A stretch of 64,000 bases of DNA from Chrysaora quinquecirrha (lineage: Eukaryota; Cnidaria; Scyphozoa; Semaeostomeae; Pelagiidae). Position numbers and translations under genes: made by a program. Below are positions 47,838-58,609 of this stretch, one piece after another (the first letter of the stretch is position 1; every line of letters begins with the position of its first letter). The stretch is taken from contig JACTAT010000358.1 in NCBI GenBank assembly GCA_014526335.1, forward strand, positions 353,487 to 417,486, read 5' to 3'. The notes beneath the pieces were generated by a model. That model saw only the letters and a list, made by a program, of their open reading frames with translations. It made no database searches and was not told the origin of the DNA.

Positions 47838-48787
47838 TCAATCTTCTTGATTTAAGATCTCAGTTTGTAGTTCTCTTCTTTCTTCACCCGCAAACGTAGC
47901 AAGTCTCTTAGTTCTTTTATTCCATTGTTCACCATCTGCTTTAGATTTCTTCTCTGGTAACGGTCCTTTCAATTCTAAACAAGTAATACCCTGCAACGGT
48001 CTTTGAATTTCAATCAATTGTCCTTGGCTCAACGTATGGAGCTGAACAGCTCTAATTATTCCATCTCTACTCTTAATATGACCGATAACCTTGCCCATTC
48101 TCCAATATCTCTTCTGGGTTGTTTTATCCACAATAAGAACAATTTGTCCTAGCTCAGGTACTTTAGCTAGTTGATTATTTTGTCTATGATACTCTTGCAG
48201 TCCTTGTAAATATTCACGTGTCCATCTTTTCCACAAGTGTTTCTTTAGGGTTGAAATATACTTTAATCTCTTATTCACAGTTGTCGCATAATCTTCATCT
48301 TCGTCGATTTCTGTATTTGTATCACTAGCGATAGTTGGCAATGCAAAACCAAATATCATGTGATTCGGTGTTAGAGGTTCGTCTTCAAGCTCATCCGTTT
48401 GGTAAGTCAAAGGCCTGTTGTTCATTAAACCTTCAACTTGTATGAGCAGTGTCTCAACCTCTCTGAAACTTAGTTTAGAGCGTCCCAAAACCTTGAACAG
48501 CGTTGACTTGAAATCCCTACCATTCTTTCGAAAAATCCACCTTGCCACGGTGCCTTAGCGATATTAAATTTCCAATGTATTTGTCTTGCAGTGAGATAAT
48601 CTTGCAATTGTACTTCTTGGCATATTTTCTTTAGATACTTTCCTGTGCTCTTAAAGGTTTTTGCATTGTCACTTATTATAGTGCTCGGTGTTCCTCTGCG
48701 ACTCATAAATCTCTGGAGAATAGCTCGAACTCTAACGCTGTCATGTCCGTTGACAGCTCCAGATGAACAGCTCGAGTGACGGCACAA
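47838..48787 (-). pseudogene. BEL/Pao copy 2 integrase core and C-terminal module, frameshifted
   Basis: Two overlapping frames. 48470-48787 holds RGTPSTIISDNAKTFK (second catalytic Asp) and the WQGGFFERMVG box with the catalytic Glu. 47838-48548 holds the continuation KSTLFKVLGRSKLSF, NNRPLTYQ, and the BEL tail LKKHLWKRWTREYLQGLQ. The frame changes near 48715-48725 and again near 48515-48530, so no single protein can be made. All catalytic residues survive as letters. Confidence 0.85.
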
Positions 48788-51075
48788 GTAAAAAGTGCAA
48801 TGTAGGATTTTTCATTGTTTTGCAGGTATATCGGACCAGCAAAATCGCATCCTACTACTTCAAAGGGTCTTGCTTGCTTCACTCTAAGTTCAGGCAACGG
48901 TGCAGTAACTGTTCCTTTCAATATCTTAGAACTTCTTTTTGCACAATCATTACATTGTCGAATGACTTTCTTTACAACTTGTCTTCCCTTGGGAATCCAA
49001 AATTGTTGTCTAATCTCTGCTAGAGTTGTATTTACTCCTCCATGAATCAATCTTTCGTGTGCTTCTTTCACAACAAGATAGGTGTACCCATTCTCTCTTG
49101 GCAACAATACGGGGTTTTTTGCTTCTAATGATATATCTGAATATTGGAGCCTCCCTTTGCAGCGCATAACTCCATCCAGTTTAACGATGTTCAACTGCTG
49201 CACTAAGTGTTCATAATTTTGATCACTTTCGATTTCCATTTGGCTCTCCTTTATCCATCTTTCTTCTGCATCTTTAACTTCAGCTACTATCAGATATGGC
49301 GATTCAGACTTTCCTTTCTGCCTACAGTTCTTTACAAAACGTAGAATCCATGCAGTAACGCAAAGTAATCTGATTTTTGTGCTATAATCCTTTAAATCAA
49401 TTAATGCTGATAAACCTTTGGTCTTCTTTACAGATGTAACCTGTAAGACGGGTTTAATTTCTTCCTCAGCAATTTGGACTTTTTCCATCAACTGTGGTTG
49501 TTCTGGCCAATCTTCTGTCAATGACCAGTCAGGTCCCTGCCACCATAATTGACTTTGGCTTAATATCTCTGGGCCTTTTCCTCTTGTCCCCATATCTGCA
49601 GGATTTTGAGTTGTGGGACAATAACCCCATTTGGCTTTACCAGTTAACTTCTCTATTTCTGTTATACGATGCTCGACAAACTGGCGATACTGACCTCTTC
49701 TTTCCAACCAGTGTAGCACGGTACAACTGTCTGTCCACATAAAAACGCCTTTCACTTCAACTTCTTTTAATGCTTCAATGACTGTTGTCATCAACCTTGA
49801 TGCGCATCTTGCAGCTGTTAACTCCAAGCGTGGAATAGTAAGTTCCTTCTTGAGTGGTGATAATCTGGTCTTTGCAGTCAACAATCGACTTTGAACTATA
49901 CCAGCTGGCTTAGTTACGATGTACACAGCAGCACAGTATGCAGACTTGCTTGCATCAGCAAATGTGTGGATTGTTACTGAATCCAAGGTCGCATCAGGTA
50001 CAACACATCTTTGAAATCGTACTTCTGACATTGACTCTAGTTGCTTGACAAACAACTCCCATCTTTCCTGAATTTCTCTGCTGACCATACTGTCCCAATC
50101 TGTCTCTGCTTTGCACACATCTTGAAATATCTTTCTAGCAATGATAGTAACTGGACCTACAAGTCCCAATGGATCGTATATTTGAGAAAGTTTACTGAGC
50201 AGTTCTCTCTTTGTCAAGAATTCCTTTCTCTCTTCGATTATTTGAGTAAGGCTGACGGCCATTTCATCTGAACTTTCTGTCCACTTTATTCCTAAAACCT
50301 TGCTCTGACCAACATGCTGATTTAAACTTTGTTCGGCAAATGTTTCATCTGTACTCTGTACAATCTCATTCTCTAGACTGTCTTTCACTTCTGGTTTGTT
50401 TGTCTTCCACTTATGAAGATCGAATCCACCACTTTTCATGACCTCTGTTAGTTTCCTCTGCAACCTTACAGCTTCCTCAGAATTGCTTGCACCACAAACC
50501 ACATCATCCACAAACAGACTATACATGACTCTTCTAACAAAACCCGGATCCTCTCTTTCATAACTTTCCAAATGTTTTCTCAACGTAGCATTCAACAAAA
50601 ATGGACTCGGTCCAGCCCCAAAAATAACCCTAGTAAACCGCCATTCATTCACCTTAAAATCCACCTGATTACTTGCATTGTCCACCCATAGAAACCTCAA
50701 GCTGTCTCTGTCTGCCTCGGAAACCTCTATCTGATGAAATGCCTTCTTCACATCCCCAACAAGTGCAACAGGATACATTCTAAAACGCAACAAGACATCT
50801 AACAACAACGGCATCAACGAAGGTCCCTTGTGAAGACACTCATTTAGTGATCTGCTATTCCTTCTTTCCTTTGCTGAAGCGTCAAAGACTATTCTCACTT
50901 TGGTTGATTCTGCTTCCTGTCTAATCACCGCATGATGTGGAATATAGTGCTTCTGTCCCTTGGCTTCTCCTTCAGGTACCCTTTCAACTATTCCAGCATC
51001 TATCTGTTCTTGTATCACCTGATCATACGCTTTCAATTGCTCTGGTAGTTGAAGTCGCTTCAACTGAGATTTCAA
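48703..51075 (-). pseudogene. BEL/Pao copy 2 reverse transcriptase, RNase H and integrase N-terminus
   Basis: A 790-codon open frame with no credible own start, since an in-frame TGA precedes it. Reverse transcriptase: VRIVFDASAK, GDVKKAFHQIEV with the catalytic Asp, and SLFVDDVVCG as the active-site box. RNase H-like: HTFADASKSAYCAAVY and FMWTDSCTVL. Integrase: zinc motif HERLIHGG to CNDCAKR and the first Asp in VVGCDFAGPI. It ends by frameshift near 48715. Confidence 0.9.
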
Positions 51076-52356
51076 TCATTTTTCTGATAACTGTCTGTTG
51101 TCTGGCAGTGATGATTTTATCGCCTCAGATTTCCATGGTAACTGGACAAAATAGCGTGTGCCATTGAACCTTACTGTATCCTTAAAGTCTGTGTGGACTG
51201 GATCATCTTCTCTTATACCCACAGTCTCTAGGTCCCATAATCTTTCTACTTCTGAGGAAATCTTCTGATTGCCTTCTCTACAAAACAGCAAGCTACTTTC
51301 CTGATTGCATTCATTGGTGCCTTGATAAGTCGGTCCTACAAGTGTCCACCCTAATGTTGTTTCTTCTGCAATGGGTTGGTTTTTCTCCCCCTGTATCATA
51401 CGTCCTGTCTTTACCTTGCACAAATCTTCCAGGCCGATGATAGCATGCACTTCTAGCTCATCATGTTTTGAAACATCAGAGAACTCAATATCCTTCAGGT
51501 GCTCGAATCTTTGCTGCACAATTTCAGGTCTTGCATTTCTTACAGTGGTCAATTTACTCAATGTTGCAGCTTCTGTAGTAAACTTGATCTCTCCATTCAT
51601 ATTCCTCACTTCAAGTTCATAAATAGAACATCTATGGCTTCTGCTTCCATGAATCGTATCCAAGATTTTGGTCTCATAACGAATCGGTTTACCCTTTAAC
51701 TTGTCAGCAATCTTTTGCACAATATAAGTCTTGTCACTTCCAGTGTCTAGCAATAATCTACATGGAACTTGCTCCTTTCCTGGAATATTAATCTTTGCTT
51801 GCAAGGTCTGGTACGCTATGGCTCCTTTCGCTGTAACATGCAAGTTTGGCGTCGTTTCCTCTTTGCAGATTGACACATGGTGACCTGTTTTCTTACACTT
51901 ATCACATTCGGTTTTATCCCTACATTTTCTCTGAATATGTCCCTTTCGAAGACATTGAAAACATCTATTGTATTTCTTTAGGATCCCTTTTCTTTTGTCA
52001 ATCTCTTGAACTTGACTGCACTCTTTACTTTGATGTTCTCCAAGGCAAAAAACACATGTTGTACTACTGACAGCTAACAGTCGTCCCTCTCTTTTCTTCT
52101 CTACTGCTGGTTGACCTTGGCTTTCATTTGCACTCCTAATTACTAGTTCTTGCCATAGCTTTTCCAAGAATTCTCCTATCATCCATTCATGATTGACTTC
52201 CTTCGAGCGACGAATGTTGATGGCAATTTCCCTAGGTATTTTGCTCATTAACTCTGGTACAACTGCTACTGAGTAATGTTCTCCGGGAACTCCTAAAACT
52301 GATAGTGCTTTGTAGTGCGAGTCAACCTCTTCATAAAACTTCCTCAACTTAGTCAT
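51076..52356 (-). pseudogene. BEL/Pao copy 2 gag C-terminus and aspartic protease
   Basis: A 426-codon frame with three zinc knuckles (CVFCLGEHQSKEC, CFQCLRKGHIQRKC, CDKCKKTGHHVSIC), then the protease motif LLLDTGSDKTYI. It ends in TGA at 51076-51078, directly followed in the same frame by the RT ORF. A C-to-T change in a CGA codon would explain it; readthrough cannot be excluded from sequence alone. Confidence 0.88.
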
Positions 52357-52366
52357 ATCTCTTGGA

Positions 52367-53443
52367 CTAAAAAACTGCTTGTGTTGCCTTCAATGCTGCC
52401 ATGTGCGCTCCTTTTAACAATCCAGTTTGGCCATACTTAGCTTTCAATACTTCTACTGCTGGTTTGTAATTATTGCCTATGATGCATAAATTTGCGATAG
52501 TTGTACTTGCAGCCCCATCCAAACAAGCCTTCAAATATGACATCTTATGTACATCAGCATATCCTGGGTTATCATGGACATTTCTTTGGAAATTCTCCCA
52601 AAACTCTAGCCATTTCATTGGGTCGCCATCAAAGCGTTTTAGCTGCAACTTAGGCAATTTCACAATATTTTGATTCCCAAAATTACTTTCATTTCTGGTG
52701 GCTCTCATTTCATTCCCCATAGAGTGACCTAGGCTCCCTCCAAAGGGATTATGCTGTGGGTGAAACTGTCCAACATTTCCAAACTGTCCAGCGATTTCAG
52801 TTTGTCCCATATTCCTAGAATGTCCAAAAATTCCAAATTGTCCCAATGAGTCTTGCTGACCAAATATTGCTGGTTGCCCAAAGGACACTTGTCTGGGATT
52901 TGCTCTCCCCCCATAATCATGTGTGGCATAATTCTCATTTGCTGTATTATTTAGCTCAGGACCAGGAAAACTTGAAAACAGACTACCTGGCGACATAATT
53001 TTAGTTGGTGCTTGGCTATTCAAATCTCTTGGAGTCTCACGTACCCCTCCAAGCAGGCTCAAAGTTGAACTGTCTTGTTTCTTTACCCCTTTCTTTGCTA
53101 ATTCTATGGCCTTATTTAATGCTACTTGTATCCTTGCAGCATAAGATCTACTAAGTTTTATCTCATCAACTAAATTAGCTCTCAATTTCAATTCTTTTAT
53201 TTCATTTTGAATTCTCACATCTAAATCCTTTATCTCAACTAAGCTAGGCTCAATCACAAATTGTAGCTCTTTAATTTCGCTTACCAATCTTTCGTCGACT
53301 TGTTCGACACCATTTATTTCATTTAATCGTGAAATTGAATCTTCTAATGCCTCTTTAAATACTTCTCTTTCTGCTTTGAGATCCTCAAGCACTGACATTT
53401 CTCTGTTTGATGCTAGGCCTACAAGGTCGCCTTCTTCAGACAT
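52367..53443 (-). pseudogene. BEL/Pao copy 2 gag N-terminus
   Basis: Starts MSEEGDLVGLASNR at 53443, runs through a predicted coiled-coil segment (residues 20-115) and a low-complexity FGQ/GQFG stretch (about 175-245), then the gag core KLQLKRFDGDPMKWLEFWEN. It stops after KATQAVF, where one extra T in a run of T shifts the frame out of the protease ORF that follows. Confidence 0.88.
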
Positions 53444-53492
53444 CTTTCTTGATCACAAAAAACTTTACCAGAATATTTCTAGACCCCAAGTG

Positions 53493-53510
53493 GTCCCGTC
53501 GGAGGTGCCA
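53493..53510 (-). promoter_or_regulatory. primer-binding site of BEL/Pao copy 2
   Basis: On the element strand it starts TGGCACCTCC three bases inside the 5' LTR, so the plus strand ends GGAGGTGCCA like a tRNA 3' end with CCA. The tRNA identity was not determined. Confidence 0.65.
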
Positions 53511-53513
53511 GTA

Positions 53514-53751
53514 TGTTGGAAAACCCCAACCGTGCGAGTCGATAAGAAACAAATACTCTGGATTTATTTTTTCGTGAGCAATATATTCTACAAACAGCAG
53601 CAAAACTAACACGCCATGCTCGATTTTTACACACACACTAAATTACGTAACAAAACACGAGTATATCAAATAACAAAATGTGCGAACGGATAAAACCCGG
53701 AACGAATGTCCTTTACTATTGTCCAATACTTCTATACGTCAATATTTCTAA
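53514..53751 (-). repeat. 5' LTR of BEL/Pao copy 2
   Basis: Direct repeat of 47581-47819. The outer terminal base differs (CTAACT instead of CTAACA), so this end may be slightly eroded. Confidence 0.9.
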
Positions 53752-54084
53752 CTACCCAAGTGTTACGCCGCATGTAACTGAGATCGGCTCCTGCTCTAAA
53801 TCGATTCAGCAAAAAGCTTTTATATGAATAAAACACTCCTTTGCTATCGTTTTCTTGTCATATCGATACATAAAAGCGACGAGTTCCTCTTCGAAGAATA
53901 AATTTTGAAAAATGGCGGCCATTTTGATGCTTTTCTGAAAATTCAAAAACGCCATTTCTCCGTGGTGCTTCAAGTAAGGACCTTGAAATCTTCAATGAAG
54001 CCTCGCTATGATAAGATTGACCTCTGGTGCAAATTTCAGCCTTCTATCTGCAATATGGACCACAGAATTCCGGAAAATATGCTA

Positions 54085-54123
54085 GGGGGTCATTAATGAC
54101 CCCCATTGTAGCTAAAGAGTTAA
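54085..54123 (-). mobile_element. isolated piggyBac-like element end
   Basis: TTAA at 54120-54123, then reading leftwards on the minus strand CTCTTTAGCTACAATGG and a perfect 20-base palindrome with TTAA at its centre (54085-54104). The layout of TTAA, short CCTTT-type end and close palindrome matches the intact piggyBac end at 58606. No transposase of its own and no partner end were found. Confidence 0.5.
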
Positions 54124-54324
54124 AAGACGGGGGACTTTTAGCAAAAAATATGGTATTGCTTCACTGAAACAGGAATAATCAATGGGCTAAAAGTTTTATT
54201 AACGATCTTTGAGTCCCTCTTACAGAAAAAAACAACATATAACAAAGCATCAATCATAAGAAAAAAACACAGCAATGCAATTTATGCATGTATATCTTAG
54301 GTTTTTCAGCTGAGGTTTTTTCAA

Positions 54325-54455
54325 GCCCTTTATGCCTGAGTTCGCATGTCGAGCCAGAACAGTAATCACAATAGATCCATGTTTCATCAGCATCACCATC
54401 CCACCTCTTTTGACAAGTGGAGCATAGGTTTTTATTGGGCTTGGCTGTTGCTGAT
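54325..54455 (-). pseudogene. PHD-like zinc-binding fragment
   Basis: The minus-strand frame reads LCSTCQKRWDGDADETWIYC and continues to DYCSGSTCELRHKG, a CxxC...CxxC...C...H pattern with W-I before the third cysteine, as in PHD-type fingers. It is a short piece near Lys-rich frames at 54577-54995 (-) that may be the preceding part of the same decayed gene. Confidence 0.35.
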
Positions 54456-54576
54456 TTTCTAGCCCTTTTTTATTATTTCTTTTCTAAGTTTTTGGGGGCT
54501 GGCTCCGTAGGAGAAATGGTCTTATCCAACAGCAAGGTGGGCAACATTGCCGTCTGACTGGGCACCCTTTTTTGAG

Positions 54577-54995
54577 TCACGAAAGACAGGGCTGCCGGCA
54601 ATTTCCCAAAGTATTAAGAAGGGAAAGAGCTTTGTCGCCCTTTTCAACCGTATCATTGAATACGGCAGTGTCTGCCTCCAAAACCGGTAAATTGTTGTTC
54701 AGTTTATATTGGGAATCTGGAGAAGTCCAGTACGTAACGTTACCAGTATGGGTTTTCAATACAGCCATGCAGCTTAAGCCGGTTTCATGGTGTAGTTTGT
54801 GGGCTTTGTTGAGCAAGGTGTAGGGTTGACAACTTCTTCTGTTGCCAATTTTTTTCTTGTAGAGCTTTTGGCCTTTTCCGATTGTGGGGTTTTGGGGCTG
54901 CCTTCCTTGCCACAACTATCTTTAGACTTCTCTTTACATTTTTTTGTGAACTTTGCTTTTTGTGGTTTTTGCTCCACAGCAACGTTTTCCAACAA
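54577..54995 (-). pseudogene. unrecognised Lys-rich coding remnant
   Basis: Overlapping open frames, one with LLNKAHKLHHETGLSCMAVL and GNVTYWTSPDSQYKL, another very Lys-rich. It is probably one protein with frame changes. No family was recognised with confidence. 55000-55500 holds nothing I can support. Confidence 0.25.
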
Positions 54996-55519
54996 TTTGC
55001 CCCGTCGGTGAAAGGGTAGTATTTTTAGTTTACGGATTCAGGCAAACTTGCAAGAAGTGCATACTTCTCAGACTGGTGTTCATGATAGGAGAGCCTAATA
55101 GCTAGCTTATTTATCCTTGCTGCTTGTGCAACTCGTTTCTTCAAGGAGAAGATAGCAGGGGACCAGGAGTCAGGAGTCCCATGTGCTTTTGGTAACCCAT
55201 AAAAAAGAAATGGAAAGAAGAAAATTACCCCCAAAATTCCATTGTACAAACGCTAAGTTCACTAATAAAAAGTAACTTTCATGGTAGAAAACCTACACCC
55301 ACCACTACATTGGATTTTCATTATGTAAGTCATGTTGTTTCAAGAAATATTTATATATCATCGTAAATATAAATTGACAAACTGAACTACTCACAATTTG
55401 CTGTTCAAGCGTTGGCTCTTCTACTTGGTTACTAGAATCTTCAATTAATCAATCACGGGCAATCATTGAAAAATTTGTTTGCTCCATTGTCATTGAAGGG
55501 GCACTAGTGAAATTAATTA

Positions 55520-56310
55520 TTTGCGCAAATGGATATTCTTCCAATTCTTGACTTCTACAAAGCAGGCAGATTTTCCATTTTCTCAGCCTTGCATCGGTGT
55601 GGACAATGGATGTTCAGAGAGTAAGAGTTTGAAAGTGTCTGACAGCTACATTTATTTGGACAAAAAGGTGACAAATTATTATAGCAATTGCCGGATTTGC
55701 AGTATCTCTCCAGGGCGAAATTTAAAAGAATACTGCAGAATGGTAGAAAGAAAGGAATGCAAGAGCAATAGAAAGAGCTTGAATTAATCAAGGTTTAACA
55801 CACCCCTACCCCCTTAGATGTCTTTAGCTTCTTGCCGTTGTATGAAAATTTCTGTATGTGACATATATCATCCTGACTCTCTATTTCGTCAAATAAATTT
55901 AGAGAAACACACTCTAAACTATTTTTCACATCATTTCAGTTCAATATCAGTATTTCATTTGTGTCTTCCACATTTTATGACTCCCAGTTGATGCAGCCAG
56001 AATGAAAACTGTATTAGCTGCTAAGTTTATGTCTGTCTAGCATAATTCCCATACATTTCCTGAAAACTGTTTTATGCAGATTCATAAAAGCTTCTCTGAT
56101 TTGTTTGTTGGATTTCAACATAGAAGTATGTTATATAGTAATAAAGATGCAGAATCATCATTGTGTAGAGAGCTATTGAACCTTCCAAGACCAGTTTTCC
56201 CGGAAGTTCCACATGCTCAATCAAGATACCAAGATGACGAGGAAAGCATTGGCCCAAGGGTTCAAGAGACAGAAAGTGACAGCTATTTGGAATATAGTCA
56301 AAAGAGATGA
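55520..56310 (+). other. unassigned ORF fragments
   Basis: Frames at 55521-55787 (Cys- and Lys-rich, ending KECKSNRKSLN) and 56074-56310 (ending SYLEYSQKR) are open but match no domain I know. A duplicated 15-base word ATGTATAAAACCTTT is present near 56312-56350. They may belong to the same decayed gene as the zinc fingers just downstream. Confidence 0.25.
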
Positions 56311-56494
56311 TGATGTATAAAACCTTTTTTAAATGTATAAAACCTTTTTTACAGGTGGAAGTTCATACAAAAATTAGGAACACCTGTTAGTGCTCCTTCG
56401 CAAATGTCAATGGCGGTATCAACTTTTGCTAGCTTGGCCTCCACTTCATGTAATGACAGAGAAACATAAGATGTAACAGAGGAAAGCGAGCAGA

Positions 56495-56808
56495 GTGGAT
56501 TAAAGTGCCATAAGAAAGGGTGCAATAGAATATTTTTAAGGAAGGATGCGGTGAAAAGGCAGTTTGATACCATCCATAGAGGGATGAAAATTGCGTGCTC
56601 ACAATGCAGCAAACTTTTCAGGGATAAAGATGAGCTGAACAGGCCTGCAAAGAACATCCATGAAGGCCGGGAGCTTAGATGTGATGGTGTAGAGTGTGGA
56701 AAAGCATGGTACAATGGTACATGGAGGATTGTTCAAATGGCAAATGAAATTGATAGTTTGATGAGAACAATGACGAACATTTTGAAGTTGAATATGAGGG
56801 AGAAATAG
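56495..56808 (+). pseudogene. degenerate C2H2 zinc-finger remnant
   Basis: The frame reads KCHKKGCNRIFLRKD to IH, then CSQCSKLFRDKDELNRPAKN to IH, then CDGVECGKAWY. The spacing fits three C2H2 fingers, but the first histidine of finger 1 is Q and that of finger 2 is P, and the third lacks both. It is therefore likely non-functional. The frame stops at 56808. Confidence 0.5.
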
Positions 56809-57339
56809 CAATAGTGAACCAGGATGAAAAGGCAAATGACGTTTCTCTTGGTTCTTAAGGTACAGATTGTAGTTGTTATGTGTCGCTTTTGTTGGCAGGC
56901 TCAAAAATCCTGTGCTACGGTTTATATTAGGCATTCACATTTGTTGTTAGCAATGAAATGAAGCTAGTGAAGTAAAATAACTAAAAAACGATGATACCAA
57001 CTGTTTGGCAATTCAAAATTCTTGTAACCCAATGCAGTCTCAGGATTCTTGATTCTCTGTTTGCGGTTTTTCGGGTTTCGCCAAAATTTGGTCTGGGTTT
57101 TTTGAGTTTTTCCTAATATTCCTCCAGGTTTTCGGATTTGTATTCCTCTCAAAGCCCTCCTTCATTATACAACAAAATGCAAATAATGTTTTCACCTCTT
57201 AGCCCAGCTCTACCACTCATCGGAATGTAATGTTCCATATTTTTAGGATACTACTCTGTTGAAGTCAACACAGTTGACACCCATGCTAAAGGCAAAAGTG
57301 CAAATCACTATACCCAAATATGAATTGCCATTAGATAGT

Positions 57340-57675
57340 TCAGTACTGAAAAGTTTTTGACAGTCTGACAGAAGTACCAGCATGACACATCTCAATGACT
57401 TTCTTCCCTTCATGTTTCCAGAAAGCTGCAGTTAGTTTCACTGAAAAAGAGTGATAAATCAGGCTGCACTGTTTTCTTTCTTGACAACTGATCGGCGTCT
57501 TGTCTGCTTTAATTGAATTCAACAGTAAGTGGGATGATTTGTCTCCTTCCATAACAAATTGAAGATAATGCTTGCAAAGACTTTTCACTATAACTGATGG
57601 GCTATTTGGATTGAACTCTAATAATACAAAGATTTTCTGCTTGGTAGATTTGGTTACAGTTGCTGTAAATACCAC
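57340..57675 (-). pseudogene. second RecQ-like helicase remnant
   Basis: An open frame of 111 codons: VFTATVTKSTKQKIFVLLEF, then SCQERKQCSLIYHSFSVKL and KKVIEMCHAGTS. The blocks match VFTATASSATKAAIF and VEMFHAGTPSS of the remnant at 43456-44500, so it is the same helicase C-terminal domain region. The N-terminal helicase half is absent and the end diverges. Confidence 0.6.
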
Positions 57676-57679
57676 AAAT

Positions 57680-58605
57680 CCAGTGCTGTTTATTTTTTTA
57701 TTGCCATACCAGGCCCTGAAATGTTTTTATCTTTTCTGCTGTTCCCCAGATATTTGGAAAAATAAGCATTTATAAGACAAAGTTTATATGTAAGGTGGAT
57801 TTGTACTGTTCTGTTAACCTGTGAGTGTTTTTAGTTTATTTTACTAATGCTCTTAAGAATTTTTCAAATAAATGTTAAAGAGACTAGGTAGGAATACAGT
57901 AACCCAGTGCAAAACCAGCTTCTCAAAAATGCAAGTTAGATGATCAAAAAAAAAGTGAGTGGGTTAGCTAGATACAAAATAAACAGAGGAAATAAAATAC
58001 CACACACCAATGTGCAATACAGTGAGCTTACAGTGAGCTAATTCATCGATAGTAACTGCAATGCAGTTAGTTCTAAAATTCTCCAATGTAATTAGGTTTA
58101 GCTATCAATTATTGGCAAGTAGACATTTTGAAAAAAATATATACTAAGGTGCATATACCCCCATCGTTGACATTTCTTAAAACAATCTCTACTTAATCAA
58201 GATAAACATAATTTATTCTGTGATTTCCATTTATATAAGAGATCAATAACACAAGAGGATGATAAAACTAGCACAAAACTTGTTCCAACCAAATTTCTTG
58301 TATGCTTTCATATACAACTGAAACAGCTGTGAACATTTTGCATTGAACCGTTATATGCCATGAGAAGAGTTCGTGATAAGAATAAGGATTATTAGAACCA
58401 TTATATTCTTACTTATCATTATTTAAAATAATCATTACTATTGTTGCACTTTTTTGTCAATACTCATGTGTATGTTTATTAATTTCATGACTAATGGAAT
58501 TGAAATTGGAAGATATCATCAAATAATTATATTAATCAAACAAAACTACTGCCACAAAACCAGAAAACCAGAAACCGCTGATTTGATTTTTCTAACATTT
58601 TTCAA
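57680..58605. other. AT-rich region without recognised features
   Basis: No ORF, repeat or RNA gene that I can support. Confidence 0.4.
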
Positions 58606-58609
58606 TTAA

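Larger units (their letters stand above)
47581..53751 (-). mobile_element. BEL/Pao LTR retrotransposon (copy 2), several ORF breaks
   Basis: LTRs at 47581-47819 and 53514-53751 differ by a few substitutions and short indels (for example the CA-repeat length and GCGGGATAA against GCGAACGGATAA). On the minus strand the order is 5' LTR, primer-binding site, gag, protease, RT-RNase H, integrase, polypurine tract, 3' LTR. It is inserted in the Polinton polymerase on its left; the right flank does not resume the polymerase. The five bases at the flanks (GAGTG left; about TACCC right) do not match. A frameshift, an in-frame TGA and two integrase frameshifts disable it. Confidence 0.92.

Noticed and set aside
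54577..54915. Possible MADS-like domain (LLNKAHKLHHETG)
   Set aside because: The resemblance is limited to one short stretch and the frame is broken; too weak to name.
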